Source: Kaistia adipata DSM 17808
GTDB taxonomy: Bacteria; Pseudomonadota; Alphaproteobacteria; Rhizobiales; Kaistiaceae
Reading direction: 5' to 3'
NCBI RefSeq assembly: GCF_000423225.1
Contig: NZ_KE383991.1
Span: forward strand, 1,529,318 to 1,593,317
DNA: 64,000 nucleotides
Shown here: in pieces, positions 43,136-52,559 of the stretch
Position numbering within the stretch: the first letter of the stretch is position 1
Layout: each line of letters starts with the position of its first letter
The notes under the pieces: generated by a model
What the model was told of the DNA's origin: nothing
What the model saw: only the letters and a program-made list of their open reading frames with translations
Databases searched by the model: none
Made by a program: the position numbers and the translations under genes

Positions 43136-43912
43136 TCAGCCCGCGCGGCTCCGGTTGAAGGCAGCGATGCGCGGATCGGCAGCGAACGCGTCCGGCGGAA
43201 ACTCCACCGCCTGACGCGGAAACTCGCAGAGCGCCTGAACGCCGCTGGCGCTCAGGCGCATGCGCCATGTCTGGCGCTCGACCGGCGCCGGACGGGCAAA
43301 AGCGCGGCACATCAGTACGGCGAGATTGCCTCCGCCGTCCGGATCGCGCACCGAGCGATAGCGGATCACGTCGGCATCGACCGAACGCGCCGCGTCGGCG
43401 AAGGCCTGGCAGCCCTGGTAGTCGGTCCGGTCGGTCCAGATCGCCGCATTGGCGGAGAGCGGCGGTTTCGTCAGGTCGAGCGACCGCTCCGTCGCCAGTT
43501 CCGCGGAAAAGGCGGTGTACTCGGCCGCATCGCGCGGCCAGGGCGTATCCGGCGACTCGGCAAAGAACAGCAGCCGGTAGAAGGCCATCTCGGCCACGGC
43601 CGTGCGCGGCTCCTCCGCCGCGTAGTAGACGCCGAGCGTCAGGCCGGCGCGCCGGAAGCGCGAGCCATGCGGATAGATCGCGCCATAGCGGAAGGGTGTC
43701 GCGAGCAGGAAATCGAGATGCCGGCACTCCGGCGGCGGCGCCGGCTTGGCCGCCTCGATCAGGTCTTCCAGCAGAGCCTGCTCGGCAAGCGTGTCGGTCA
43801 GCTTCAGCGTCGAGACCCGATGCTGCGCCTCGACCAGACGCCAGCATGGACCGACGAAGCGCCCGAGCTCAGACGAGAGCGCGGCGCGCGTCCAGATAGG
43901 CGATGACATCAA
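43136..43912 (-). CDS. RES domain toxin (NAD+-degrading family)
   Basis: 258 residues. The RES domain (about 20-240) shows an Arg in GPCWRLVEAQHRVST, a second Arg region GSRFRRAG, GVYYAAEEPRTAVAEMAFYR with the conserved Glu, and the C-terminal MRLSASGVQALCEF. Characterised RES toxins deplete cellular NAD+ by phosphorolysis or related chemistry. It overlaps the upstream antitoxin gene by 44 bases, strong evidence for a type II pair with translational coupling. Two adjacent ATGs (43912, 43909) are possible starts. Confidence 0.85.
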   Translation of the reverse strand: MMSSPIWTRAALSSELGRFVGPCWRLVEAQHRVSTLKLTDTLAEQALLEDLIEAAKPAPPPECRHLDFLLATPFRYGAIYPHGSRFRRAGLTLGVYYAAEEPRTAVAEMAFYRLLFFAESPDTPWPRDAAEYTAFSAELATERSLDLTKPPLSANAAIWTDRTDYQGCQAFADAARSVDADVIRYRSVRDPDGGGNLAVLMCRAFARPAPVERQTWRMRLSASGVQALCEFPRQAVEFPPDAFAADPRIAAFNRSRAG

Positions 43913-44252
43913 CGAGCCCGCTCACGGTTTGCAGCTTCTCGATCGGCCGCGCGCCGAGAACGAGGTTGGGATTGTCGAGCCACGCCTTCGCCACGGCCTC
44001 GTCGCCGCCCACGATCGCGTCGAGCGAGCGGAACAGGCGGACCAGCAGGATGCCGAGTTCGAACGGCTTGGTGCCGGGCTGAAGCGCGAAATCGCCCCGC
44101 TTCATGCGCGACACCGTCGCCTCGCTGACGCCAAGGACCGCGGACAGGATACGGGCCGTCAGGCGGAGCTGGTCCGCCGCACGGATCACGGCCTTGGTGA
44201 CGACCGGCCCGGCCTCGGGCCTGCCGGCCGGAACGGAATGAAGGGTCTGCAT
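43869..44252 (-). CDS. Xre/MbcA/ParS-type antitoxin
   Basis: 127 residues. An N-terminal helix-turn-helix (about 25-60: LRLTARILSAVLGVSEATVSRMKRG) precedes a DUF2384-type toxin-binding domain (about 65-127: LFRSLDAIVGGDEAVAKAWLDNPNLVLGARPIE). This is the standard antitoxin partner of RES toxins. The start at 44252 has AAGGA nine bases upstream; the frame is open further but without support. The AT-rich inverted repeat upstream (44268-44293) fits autoregulation. Confidence 0.86.
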   Translation of the reverse strand: MQTLHSVPAGRPEAGPVVTKAVIRAADQLRLTARILSAVLGVSEATVSRMKRGDFALQPGTKPFELGILLVRLFRSLDAIVGGDEAVAKAWLDNPNLVLGARPIEKLQTVSGLVDVIAYLDARRALV

Positions 44253-44267
44253 CGCCACGTCCTTTCC

Positions 44268-44293
44268 AAGGAAAATATAGGACAATTTTCTTT
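44268..44293 (-). promoter_or_regulatory. Promoter/operator of the RES-Xre module
   Basis: GAAAAT (44271-44276) and ATTTTC (44285-44290) form an inverted repeat with an 8-base centre, flanked by AAG and TTT. On the minus strand TATATT within it suits a -10 box, 16 bases after TTCAAC. It is a sharply AT-rich island 16-41 bases before the antitoxin start. Binding of the antitoxin is inference. Confidence 0.5.
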
Positions 44294-44408
44294 CAGTTGA
44301 AAGAGGGCGACGCGCGAGGGTCATTCCCCTGCTCCGACGCCGATTGACCCGGCCCGGCCTCTGTCGCATGACGATGGCTCCACCGGAAAAGGACGCGCCA
44401 ACGCGTCG

Positions 44409-45047
44409 ATGCGTTCCGGAACCGCCATTTCCCGGGATCCGGAGCCTTCCTTGTCCTACACCGCCGAACGACTGCTCGCGGCCCTGCTCGACGAAGCGCC
44501 CGCCGCCTCCACCCGCGTGACCCCTTTCCCGGAAGGACCGTTCCGCTTCTTCGCGCTCGATGTCGAGACGGCGAACAACCATCGCGGCAGCATCTGCCAG
44601 ATCGGCGTCGCCTGCGTACGCGCCGACGACAGCATCGAGACCTGGGCCACCCTGGTGGATCCGGAAACCGATGTCTGGATCTGGAGCGGCCTGCACGGCA
44701 TCACGGCCGCCATGGTCGAGGGATCGCCCACCTTTGCCGAGGTGCTGCCGGTACTGGAGATCGCGCTCGCGGGCGCCACGGTCTACCAGCATTCCGGCTT
44801 CGACCGCAGCGCCATCGCGGCGGCCTGCGCCGATGCGACGGTTTCCGCCCCTTCCTGGCTATGGCGCAACAGCGTCCAGGTGGCGCGGGCGGCCTGGCCC
44901 GAGCTGAAAGGCAATGGCGGACACGGGCTCGCCAGCCTCAAGAACCATCTCGGATTGGTGTTCCATCACCACGATGCCGGCGAGGACGCTCGCGCGGCGG
45001 CGGAGGTCGTCCTGCGGGCCGAACGCGTCCGACCGGCGGCCGATTGA
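44409..45047 (+). CDS. DnaQ-like DEDDh 3'-5' exonuclease
   Basis: 212 residues if started at ATG 44409; a TTG at 44451 has GGAG six bases upstream and would give 198 residues. The DEDDh set is visible: Asp and Glu in FFALDVETANN, Asp in HSGFDRSAIAAA, and the His-x4-Asp end HHDAGEDARAAAE. PETDVWIWSGLHGITAAMV is typical of stand-alone DnaQ-family exonucleases. The role may be proofreading-like, RNA turnover or repair. It precedes bioM by 67 bases but looks functionally unrelated to biotin. Confidence 0.84.
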   Translation: MRSGTAISRDPEPSLSYTAERLLAALLDEAPAASTRVTPFPEGPFRFFALDVETANNHRGSICQIGVACVRADDSIETWATLVDPETDVWIWSGLHGITAAMVEGSPTFAEVLPVLEIALAGATVYQHSGFDRSAIAAACADATVSAPSWLWRNSVQVARAAWPELKGNGGHGLASLKNHLGLVFHHHDAGEDARAAAEVVLRAERVRPAAD

Positions 45048-45114
45048 CCCCGCGCATCACAGGCTCTATCGCAGTGCGGCATTGCACACCGGAAGCGGGG
45101 GCGCGGAACGCCGC

Positions 45115-45789
45115 ATGATCGTGCTGGAAGCGGTCAGCCATGAGTTCGACGGCCGGCCCGTTCTGGACGGGATCGACTGCGCGCTCAGAGAACGGCGCAT
45201 CGGCATCGTCGGCGCCAACGGCTCCGGCAAGAGCACCTTCGCGCGTCTCCTAAACGGCCTCGTGCTGCCGAAGACCGGCCGGGTCCTGATCGACGGCGTC
45301 GACACGCGGAAGGACGTCAAGGCGATCCGCCGCAAGGTCGGCTTCATCTTCCAGAACCCCGATCATCAGATCGTCATGCCGATCGTCGGCGAAGACCTCG
45401 CCTTTGGCCTGAAGGCGCGAAAGATCCCGAAGGCGGAGATCGACACGCGCATCGACGCGGCGCTTTCGCGCTACGATCTCGGCCATCTGCGCGAGCGGCC
45501 CGTGCATCTGCTGTCCGGCGGCGAGAAGCAGCTGGTGGCGATGTCGGCCGTACTCGTCACCGAACCGGAGCTCGTCGTCTTCGACGAGCCGACGACGCTG
45601 CTCGACCTTAGGAACCGCAACCGCGTCGCCGATGCGATCGACGCGCTCCCGCATCCGGCTGTTGTCGTCAGCCACGACCTCGAGCTGATCGCCGGCTTCG
45701 AGCGCGTGCTGATGATCGAGGATGGCCGCATCGCCGCCGACGGCCTGCCGGGCGAGGTGCTCCCCTTCTACCGCGAGCGGATGCGATGA
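45115..45789 (+). CDS. bioM: Biotin transporter ATPase BioM
   Basis: 224 residues, ECF-type ABC ATPase. Walker A GANGSGKST at 33-41, Q-loop FIFQNPDHQIVMPIVGED, signature LSGGEKQLVAMSAVL, Walker B LVVFDEPTTLLD, switch His in VVVSHDLELI. The Q-loop style QNPDHQIV is typical of ECF ATPases. With BioN and BioY downstream this is the three-part biotin uptake system of the Rhizobiales. Its stop overlaps the bioN start by four bases. The start ATG 45115 gives the family N-terminus. Confidence 0.92.
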   Translation: MIVLEAVSHEFDGRPVLDGIDCALRERRIGIVGANGSGKSTFARLLNGLVLPKTGRVLIDGVDTRKDVKAIRRKVGFIFQNPDHQIVMPIVGEDLAFGLKARKIPKAEIDTRIDAALSRYDLGHLRERPVHLLSGGEKQLVAMSAVLVTEPELVVFDEPTTLLDLRNRNRVADAIDALPHPAVVVSHDLELIAGFERVLMIEDGRIAADGLPGEVLPFYRERMR

Positions 45790-46385
45790 CGATCGGGCTC
45801 TATCATCCGAGCCGCTCGCCGCTCCACCGCGCCCGCGCCGGCGCCAAGGTGGCGGGGCTGCTGGTCCTGTCGCTGGCGCTCTTCCTCGTGCCGTCCGGGA
45901 TCGCCGTCTTCGCCAGCGTGCCGCTCGCCTTCGCGATCTACCTCTCGACCGGCGTGCCGTTCCGCAGCCTGATGACGCAATTGCGCGGCCCAGCGATCCT
46001 GCTCGGCATCATCTTCGCCTTCCACCTCGTCTTCGGCACAGTCGCCGAGGGCGCGCTCGCCGTAGCGCGCTTCGCGACGCTGATCCTTCTCGCCAGCGCC
46101 GTGACGCTGACGACGCCGGTGTCGGAAATGGCGGAGCTGGTCGAGTGGCTGCTCGGGCCGCTGCGGCCGCTCGGCGTCAATCCGGAGAAGGTCGGGCTTT
46201 CGATCGCGCTCGCCATCCGCTTCGTGCCGCTGATCGCGGAGGAATTCCGCCTGATCCGCGAGGCGCAGGCGGCGCGCGGGCTTGCCGCCAATCCACTGGC
46301 GCTGATCGTGCCGCTGGTCATCCGCACGCTGAAATCCGCCGACGAACTCGCCGACGCCATCGAGGCGCGCGGCTACGAGGCTTGA
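45786..46385 (+). CDS. bioN: Biotin transporter membrane subunit BioN (EcfT)
   Basis: 199 residues with several membrane helices and the two Ala-Arg-Gly motifs by which EcfT proteins couple to their ATPase: AARG in EAQAARGLAANP and EARG near the C-terminus (AIEARGYEA). TPVSEMAELVEWLLGPLRPLGV is also typical. It overlaps bioM (ATGA) and is followed by bioY after 51 bases. It links ATP hydrolysis by BioM to substrate release from BioY in the inner membrane. Confidence 0.91.
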   Translation: MTIGLYHPSRSPLHRARAGAKVAGLLVLSLALFLVPSGIAVFASVPLAFAIYLSTGVPFRSLMTQLRGPAILLGIIFAFHLVFGTVAEGALAVARFATLILLASAVTLTTPVSEMAELVEWLLGPLRPLGVNPEKVGLSIALAIRFVPLIAEEFRLIREAQAARGLAANPLALIVPLVIRTLKSADELADAIEARGYEA

Positions 46386-46436
46386 TCGCCGCCCGAGGCG
46401 GATAGAGACTTCCCCCGAACAGGAGACCGGGACCCG

Positions 46437-46997
46437 ATGAGCCAGGACGTTTCAACCCGCGACATCGTCTATATCGCGCTCTTCGCCGCGCTGATGGCGG
46501 CGATCAATCTGGTGCCGGCCTTCCAGGTCGGCTTCCTGCCGGTGCCGATCACCGCGCAGACGCTCGGCGTCATGCTGGCGGGCGCCCTGATCGGCGCCAA
46601 GCGCGGCGCACTCGCCATCCTGCTCTTCGTGCTTCTCGTCGCGCTCGGCCTGCCGCTGCTCTCCGGTGGCCATGGCGGCCTCTCGGTCTTCTTCGGCCCG
46701 ACCGCCGGCTTCATCATCGCCTGGCCCTTCGCCGCCTATGTCACCGGTTGGCTGACGGAGAAGAACTGGCACCGCATGAACGCGGTCTGGTTCTTCATCT
46801 TCGCCGCGATCGGCGGCATCGGCGTCGTCTATCTGATCGGCATCCCCTGGCTCGCCATGGTCGCCAAGCTGTCGCTCTTCGATGCCGCCATGGGTTCGCT
46901 GATCTTCGTGCCGGGCGATCTGATCAAGGCGGCCGTCGCCGCCGTCATCGCCGAGACGGTGCGGCGCTCCTATCCGCTGATGCAGGCAGCGCGCTAA
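46437..46997 (+). CDS. bioY: Biotin-binding S component BioY
   Basis: 186 residues, six helices. Signatures: PITAQTLGVMLAGALIGAKRG and LPLLSGGHGGLSVFFGPTAGFI, followed by FVPGDLIKAAVAAVIAE. This matches BioY, which captures biotin. The third gene of the bioMNY operon here, though other genomes also place bioY first. No BioR-type TTATnnATAA box was recognised upstream of bioM or bioY. Confidence 0.93.
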   Translation: MSQDVSTRDIVYIALFAALMAAINLVPAFQVGFLPVPITAQTLGVMLAGALIGAKRGALAILLFVLLVALGLPLLSGGHGGLSVFFGPTAGFIIAWPFAAYVTGWLTEKNWHRMNAVWFFIFAAIGGIGVVYLIGIPWLAMVAKLSLFDAAMGSLIFVPGDLIKAAVAAVIAETVRRSYPLMQAAR

Positions 46998-47021
46998 CGA
47001 CCCGCTACCGGATCGCTAACA

Positions 47022-47050
47022 GGATCGGCGCTGTTAACCCGCGCCGATCC
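47022..47050. terminator. Hairpin between convergent bioY and LLM oxidoreductase genes
   Basis: Perfect 10-base stem GGATCGGCGC / GCGCCGATCC with a 9-base loop. The right arm lies inside the LLM coding end and the loop holds its TAA. No T-run follows on either strand, so termination is possible but weak; it could instead block 3' exonucleases. Confidence 0.4.
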
Positions 47051-48026
47051 CGGCCGCCTCGGCGATGAGCTCGACCGAGCGCAGCCGCGCCTGATGGTCA
47101 TAGACGTCGGAGACGAGGATCAGTTCGTCGGCGCCGGTCTCCTCGACCAGCGCCTCCATGCCGGCACGAACGGTGTCGGGCGATCCGACGATCGAGCGGG
47201 CCAGCATCGACTTCGCCTGCGCCCGTTCCATCGGCGACCAGTAAGTCTCGATGTCGTCGATCGGCGGCTTCGAAAGCCCCCGCGCGCCTCGGAACATGTC
47301 GGCGAACGACATCTGCTGCGTCGTCGCCAGCCGCGTCGCCTCGGCGTCGGTCTCGGCCGCGATCACGTTGACGCCGACCATCGCATAGGGCCGGTCGAGC
47401 TGTTCCGAAGGCTTGAAGCGGCTCCTGTAGATTTCCAATGCCGGCAGCAACAGGTCGGGCGCGAAATGCGAGGCGAAGGCGTAGGGAAGCCCCAGTTCAG
47501 CCGCCAGCATGGCGCCGAAATTGCTGGAGCCGAGGATCCAGAGCGGCACCTCGGTGCCCGCCGCCGGCACGGCGACGATGCGCTGGTCGGGACCGGCCGG
47601 CGCCAGAAACGCCTGCAATTCCAGCACATCCTGCGGAAAATTCTCGGCATTGTTCGGCGACCGGCGCAGCGCGCGGACCGTGACCTGGTCGGTGCCTGGC
47701 GCCCGGCCGAGGCCGAGATCAATGCGGCCGGGGAAGAGCCTGGCCAGCGTGCCGAACTGCTCGGCGATGATGTAGGGCGCATGGTTCGGCAGCATGATGC
47801 CACCGGCGCCGATACGGATGGTGTTTGTGCCGGCCGCGATATGCGCCAGCACGATCGAGGTCGCGGCGCTGGCGATCCCCGGCATGTTGTGATGCTCGGC
47901 CACCCAGATGCGGTTGTAGCCCCAGCGTTCGGCATGCGCCGCGAGGTCTCGGGCATTGTCGAGCGCGCCGCGCGCATCGGTCTCCTCGGTCACGCGGACG
48001 AGTTCGAGGATCGACAAGGGCGTCAT
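47034..48026 (-). CDS. LLM class flavin-dependent oxidoreductase
   Basis: 330 residues, luciferase-like TIM barrel. Landmarks: [59 protein letters not shown], and [15 protein letters not shown] near the C-terminus. It belongs to the MsnO8/YhbW-like group of putative monooxygenases that use FMN or reduced flavin; substrate not known. The gene stands alone: ileS lies upstream on the same strand but a terminator separates them. Confidence 0.9.
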   Translation of the reverse strand: MTPLSILELVRVTEETDARGALDNARDLAAHAERWGYNRIWVAEHHNMPGIASAATSIVLAHIAAGTNTIRIGAGGIMLPNHAPYIIAEQFGTLARLFPGRIDLGLGRAPGTDQVTVRALRRSPNNAENFPQDVLELQAFLAPAGPDQRIVAVPAAGTEVPLWILGSSNFGAMLAAELGLPYAFASHFAPDLLLPALEIYRSRFKPSEQLDRPYAMVGVNVIAAETDAEATRLATTQQMSFADMFRGARGLSKPPIDDIETYWSPMERAQAKSMLARSIVGSPDTVRAGMEALVEETGADELILVSDVYDHQARLRSVELIAEAAGIGAG

Positions 48027-48056
48027 TGCAGGCTCCCGTTCGGCCGGACCGCCGGC

Positions 48057-48093
48057 CCCAAAAGCATTCGACCGGCCGCGAGGCCGGTCGAAG
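48057..48093 (-). terminator. Rho-independent terminator of ileS
   Basis: Minus strand TTCGACCGGCC, TCGC, GGCCGGTCGAA (arms 48083-48093 and 48068-48078), followed by TGCTTTTGGGG. It sits 28 bases past the ileS stop. Confidence 0.85.
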
Positions 48094-48120
48094 GATCCAT
48101 TCGTTCAGTCGCGCCGCGCC

Positions 48121-51100
48121 TCAGCGCGCGACGCGGACGCCGATCTCGATCGGCTCGTCGAGCAGGCTCGTCTCCGAGACGAAGCCTTCCGGCCGGTCAT
48201 CGGTCGGACGCAGCGTCTCAGCCAGCGTCTCGGCGCGGATCGTCTCGGCATGGTCGACCAGCGCCCCACCGAGGCCGTTGGCAATCTTGACCTCGATGTG
48301 GATACGGTCGGCGATGTTGAAGCCGGCCTCCTTGCGTGCCGTCTGCACCAGGCGGATGAAGTCGCGGGCAACGCCCTCGCGTTCCAGCGCCTCGTCGACC
48401 TGCGTATCGAGCACGACCACGCCGGCGGCGCCGTCAAAGGCGACCGCGTCGAGGCCCTCATTGGCCTTGAAGCGCAGCTCGTATTCGCCCGGCTCGATCG
48501 TCTGGCCGGCGACCGCATAGCGACCACCGCCCAGATCTTCCCACTCGCCGGCCCGCGCTGCGTTGAGCACGTCCTTCAGGTTCTTGCCGAGCCGCTTGCC
48601 GATCTTCGGATCGACGGCGAGCACGACCGCGCCATAGGCGGCGGGATCCGCCGCCAGCACGACTTCCTTGACGTTGACCTCGTCGGCGATGACGTCCTTC
48701 AGCAGCGCCAGCTTCTCGAAGCCCGGATGGGCGACGGTGAGGCAGCGCAGCGGCAGGCGCGTGCGCAGGTTCTTGACCGTGCGGATCGACAGCGCGGCGG
48801 AAGCGACCGTGCGGGCCAGGTCCATGCGCTCGACCAGAGCCGCATCGGAGACGAGCGCCGACGCGTCCGGCCAGTTGGCCAGATTCACGCTCTCGCCGTC
48901 GACCAGCGCCCGGTGGATGTGCTCGGTCAGGAACGGCAGGAACGGAGCCAGCGCGCGGGTCATCGTCACGAGCACGGTGTAGAGCGTGTCGTAGGCGGCC
49001 TGCTTGTCGGCGTCCTTCTCGGCCTTCCAGAACCGGTCGCGCGAGCGACGGATGAACCAGTTGTTCAGCGCCTCGATGAAGGGCGGGAACGCGTTGGTCG
49101 CGCCGGCGAGATCCAGCTTCTCCATCGACGCCTCGATGCCACGGATCAGGTCCGCGGTCTTGGCGAGGATATAGCGGTCGAGCTCGGCCTCGGCGGTCGT
49201 GACCATCCGGCCCTTGATGCCGTCGATGTTGGCATAGAGCGTGAAGAACGAGTAGGCGTTCCAGATCGGCAGCATGACCTGGCGCACCGTCTCGGCGATG
49301 GCGCGGCCGTCCTTCGGCATGGCGAGATCGCCGCCGGAGAGCAGCGGCGACGACACCAGATACCAGCGCAGCGCGTCGGCACCATAGGTGTTGAACACCT
49401 CGATCGGGTCCGGATAGTTGCGGAGCCGCTTCGACAGCTTCTGCTTGTTCTCGTCGAGCACGACGCCGTGGCAGACGACCGAGCGGAACGGCGCGCGGTC
49501 GAACAGCGCCGTCGCCATCACCATCAGCGTGTAGAACCAGCCGCGCGTCTGCGCGACGTATTCGACGATGAAGTCGCCCGGGAAGTGGCCCTCGAACCAG
49601 TCCTTGTTCTCGAACGGGTAATGCACCTGCGCGAACGGCATCGAGCCGGATTCGAACCAGCAATCCAGCACGTCCTCGACGCGGCGCATCACCGACTTGC
49701 CGGTCGGATCGTCCGGATTGGGGCGGGTCAGCTCGTCGATATAGGGCCGGTGCAGGTCGTGCGGGCGCACGCCGAAGTCCCGCTCGATCTCGTCGAGCGA
49801 GCCATAGACGTCCATGCGCGGATAGTTCGGATCATCCGACTTCCACACCGGGATCGGCGAACCCCAGAAGCGGTTGCGGCCGATGTTCCAGTCGCGCGCA
49901 TTCTCCAGCCACTTGCCGAACAGGCCGTCGCGGACATGCTCGGGCACCCAGGTGATGCCCTGGTTGAGCTCGACCATCCGGTCCTTGAAGGCGGTGACCT
50001 TCACGTACCAGGAGCGCAGCGCCTTGTAGATGAGCGGCTGATCCGTGCGCCAGCAGTGCGGGTAGTTGTGGTCATACGTCTCGTGACGCAGGACCACGCC
50101 TTCCTGCTTGAGGTCGCGGATGATTTCCTTGTTGGCGTCGAACACGTTCATGCCGGCATAGGCCGGGACGAGCTCGGTGAAGTTGCCGGCGAAATCGACG
50201 GGATCGACGACCGGGATGCCCTCTTCCTGGCCGATGCGCATGTCGTCCTCGCCGAAGGCGGGAGCGATGTGCACGACGCCGGTGCCGTCGGTCATCTCGA
50301 TGAAGTCGCCGCCGATGACGCGGAAGGCGCCGTTCGCCTTCTCGGCCGCGAAGAACGGCAGCATCGGCTGATAGGTGCGCCCGATCAGCTCGGCGCCCTT
50401 CAGCTGCGCGACCTCGACATAGCCGTCGAGCTCCTTGGCGTAGTTGCCGACCAGCGGCGCGCCGATGACCAGGCGGACGCCGTCCTTCTCGAGCACGGCG
50501 TAGTCCGCGTCGGGGGCGACGGCGAGCGCCATGTTGGACGGCAGCGTCCACGGCGTGGTCGTCCAGGCGAGCAGGCGCGTCGGAACGGTGTCGCCCTCGA
50601 CCGGATCGAGCAGGAAGCCGACCGTCAGCGCCGGGTCCTGGCGCATGCGGTAGGAATTGTCGAGGCGCGTCTCGAAGTTCGACAGCGGCGTCTGCGCGGC
50701 CCAGCTGTAGGGCACGACCCGATAGCCCTCATAGATCAGGCCCTTGTCATGCAGCTGCTTGAACGCCCACATGACGCTCTCCATGAAGGAGAGGTCCATG
50801 GTCTTGTAGTCGTTCTTGAAATCGACCCAGCGCGCCGAGCGCGTGACATAGTATTCCCAGTCCGCGGTGAACTGCTGGACCGAGGTGCGGCAATGCTCGT
50901 TGAAACGGGCGACGCCGTATTTCAGGATCTCGAGACGGCCGGAAACGCCGAGTTCCTTCTCGGACTGCATCTCGGCCGGCAGGCCGTGGCAATCCCAGCC
51001 GAAACGACGGTCGACCACCTTGCCGCGCATGGTCTGGTAGCGCGGCACCAGGTCCTTGACGAAGCCGGTGACGAGGTGGCCATAGTGCGGCAGTCCGTTG

Positions 51101-51273
51101 GCGAAGGGCGGGCCGTCATAGAAGACGAACTCCGGCGCGCCATGGTCACGCCGCTGCGCGATCGAGCGTTCGAAAATCTCGTTTTCCTTCCACCAGGCAC
51201 CGATCGCTTCCTCGATCTTCGGGAACGAGGGCGACGGCTCGGCGGCGGGATAAACGGTCTTCGGCTCTGTCAT
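48121..51273 (-). CDS. ileS: Isoleucyl-tRNA synthetase, eukaryote-like clade 2
   Basis: 1050 residues. The HIGH box is H63-Y-G-H66 in GPPFANGLPHYGHLVTG and the KMSKS box is K612-LSKR-616 in KLSKRLRNYPDP. The region RFGWDCHGLPAEMQSEKELG is class-specific. The pattern GLPHYGH with KxSKRxxNYPDP, and the segment RWVDFKNDYKTMDLSFMES, resemble eukaryotic cytosolic IleRS rather than the usual bacterial enzyme. It charges tRNA-Ile. Clade 2 enzymes are known to resist mupirocin. The start at 51273 (MTEPKTVYPAAEPSPSFPKI) suits the family; the frame extends upstream without support. Confidence 0.94.
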   Translation of the reverse strand: MTEPKTVYPAAEPSPSFPKIEEAIGAWWKENEIFERSIAQRRDHGAPEFVFYDGPPFANGLPHYGHLVTGFVKDLVPRYQTMRGKVVDRRFGWDCHGLPAEMQSEKELGVSGRLEILKYGVARFNEHCRTSVQQFTADWEYYVTRSARWVDFKNDYKTMDLSFMESVMWAFKQLHDKGLIYEGYRVVPYSWAAQTPLSNFETRLDNSYRMRQDPALTVGFLLDPVEGDTVPTRLLAWTTTPWTLPSNMALAVAPDADYAVLEKDGVRLVIGAPLVGNYAKELDGYVEVAQLKGAELIGRTYQPMLPFFAAEKANGAFRVIGGDFIEMTDGTGVVHIAPAFGEDDMRIGQEEGIPVVDPVDFAGNFTELVPAYAGMNVFDANKEIIRDLKQEGVVLRHETYDHNYPHCWRTDQPLIYKALRSWYVKVTAFKDRMVELNQGITWVPEHVRDGLFGKWLENARDWNIGRNRFWGSPIPVWKSDDPNYPRMDVYGSLDEIERDFGVRPHDLHRPYIDELTRPNPDDPTGKSVMRRVEDVLDCWFESGSMPFAQVHYPFENKDWFEGHFPGDFIVEYVAQTRGWFYTLMVMATALFDRAPFRSVVCHGVVLDENKQKLSKRLRNYPDPIEVFNTYGADALRWYLVSSPLLSGGDLAMPKDGRAIAETVRQVMLPIWNAYSFFTLYANIDGIKGRMVTTAEAELDRYILAKTADLIRGIEASMEKLDLAGATNAFPPFIEALNNWFIRRSRDRFWKAEKDADKQAAYDTLYTVLVTMTRALAPFLPFLTEHIHRALVDGESVNLANWPDASALVSDAALVERMDLARTVASAALSIRTVKNLRTRLPLRCLTVAHPGFEKLALLKDVIADEVNVKEVVLAADPAAYGAVVLAVDPKIGKRLGKNLKDVLNAARAGEWEDLGGGRYAVAGQTIEPGEYELRFKANEGLDAVAFDGAAGVVVLDTQVDEALEREGVARDFIRLVQTARKEAGFNIADRIHIEVKIANGLGGALVDHAETIRAETLAETLRPTDDRPEGFVSETSLLDEPIEIGVRVAR

Positions 51274-51461
51274 GACGGCTGTCTTTATTCTGGGCGGGTG
51301 CGGGAGCGGAATTCGGGCCTTTCGATAGCGCCTTTGCGTCACCGGCGCCACCCCTGACCACGAAGGCCCTGATATGGGGTCGCGACGGCGATTGCGAAAG
51401 CCCGGCCTTCGCGCGGCAGGGTCCCGCCGGCGCTGCCGACGGGACGATTTTGGCAGGCGGC

Positions 51462-52559
51462 TCAGCCCTGCTGGCGCGGGGCGATCCGGTTGACGTGACC
51501 CATCTTGCGGCCGGGCCGGCTCTCGGCCTTGCCGTAGAGATGCAGCCGCGCGCCCGGCTCCGCCGCCAGGCGCTGCCACTCGTCTGCCTCGGCGCCGACC
51601 AGGTTGGTCATCACGGCGTCGGAATGGCGGATTGTCGAGCCGAGCGGCCAGCCGGCGATGGCGCGGATATGGTTCTCGAACTGCGAGACCAGGCAGCCAT
51701 CCTGCGTCCAGTGGCCGGAATTGTGCACGCGCGGGGCGATCTCGTTGACGAGCAGGCGCTCCTCGCCGTCCGCCTCGACCACGAACATCTCGACCGCCAG
51801 CAGGCCGACATAGTCGAGCGCCTCAGCGACCTTGGCGGCGATGCCGCGCGCCGCCTCGGCGGTCGCTTCCGCCAGCTTCGCGGGGACGGTCGAAGTGGCG
51901 AGGATATGGTTGCGATGTACGTTCTCGACGATGTCGTATACGGCCGTCTCGCCATTCCGGCCGCGCACGACCAGGGCCGAGACCTCGCGGGCGAAGGTGA
52001 CGAAACCTTCCAGCACGGCCGGCTTGCCGGCGATCGCCGCGAAGGCGGCCGCCGCGTCGTCGCCGGCGCGGATCGCCACCTGGCCCTTGCCGTCATAGCC
52101 GAAGCGGCGGGTCTTCAGGATCGAGGGACGGCCGAGCCGTTCCAGCGCCGCCTCGAGCCCGGCAAGATCGTCGACCGCCGCGAACGGTGCGACAGGAATG
52201 CCGAGGCCCTGCATCAGCTCCTTCTCGGAGAGCCGGTCCTGCGACACGGCGAGCGCACGCGGCCCCGGCAGGACGTCGACCTGCGCGCCGAGGAAGTCGG
52301 CGGTCGCGGACGGCACGTTCTCGAACTCATAGGTGACGACGTCGACCGAGCCGGCGAAGGCGGCGAGCGCCGCCTCGTTCTCATAGGCCGCGACGGTGCG
52401 CGCCGCGGCGACGTCGAAGGCCGGGCTTTCGCCGTCCGGACAATAGACATGACAGCGGAAGCCGAGTTCGGCCGCGGCGGTGGCGAGCATGCGGCCGAGC
52501 TGGCCGCCGCCGAGGATGCCGATGGTGGCGCCGGGTCGCAGCACTGCTTCACCCTTCAT
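51462..52559 (-). CDS. purK: N5-carboxyaminoimidazole ribonucleotide synthase
   Basis: 365 residues, ATP-grasp enzyme. [20 protein letters not shown] is the N-terminal signature; [13 protein letters not shown] is the ATP-binding stretch; [32 protein letters not shown] is the metal- and substrate-binding core. It carboxylates AIR with bicarbonate and ATP in purine synthesis. The start ATG at 52559 lies 11 bases inside the end of purE. The frame runs further upstream but that is the purE overlap. Confidence 0.94.
   Translation of the reverse strand: MKGEAVLRPGATIGILGGGQLGRMLATAAAELGFRCHVYCPDGESPAFDVAAARTVAAYENEAALAAFAGSVDVVTYEFENVPSATADFLGAQVDVLPGPRALAVSQDRLSEKELMQGLGIPVAPFAAVDDLAGLEAALERLGRPSILKTRRFGYDGKGQVAIRAGDDAAAAFAAIAGKPAVLEGFVTFAREVSALVVRGRNGETAVYDIVENVHRNHILATSTVPAKLAEATAEAARGIAAKVAEALDYVGLLAVEMFVVEADGEERLLVNEIAPRVHNSGHWTQDGCLVSQFENHIRAIAGWPLGSTIRHSDAVMTNLVGAEADEWQRLAAEPGARLHLYGKAESRPGRKMGHVNRIAPRQQG

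Noticed and set aside
45048..45114. BioR-type operator upstream of bioM
   Set aside because: No TTATnnATAA-like palindrome is present here or before bioY.
49630..49665. tRNA-like T-loop sequence (gattcgaacc) on the minus strand
   Set aside because: It is coding sequence of ileS (CWFESGSMPFAQ), and no acceptor stem or anticodon arm can be built around it.
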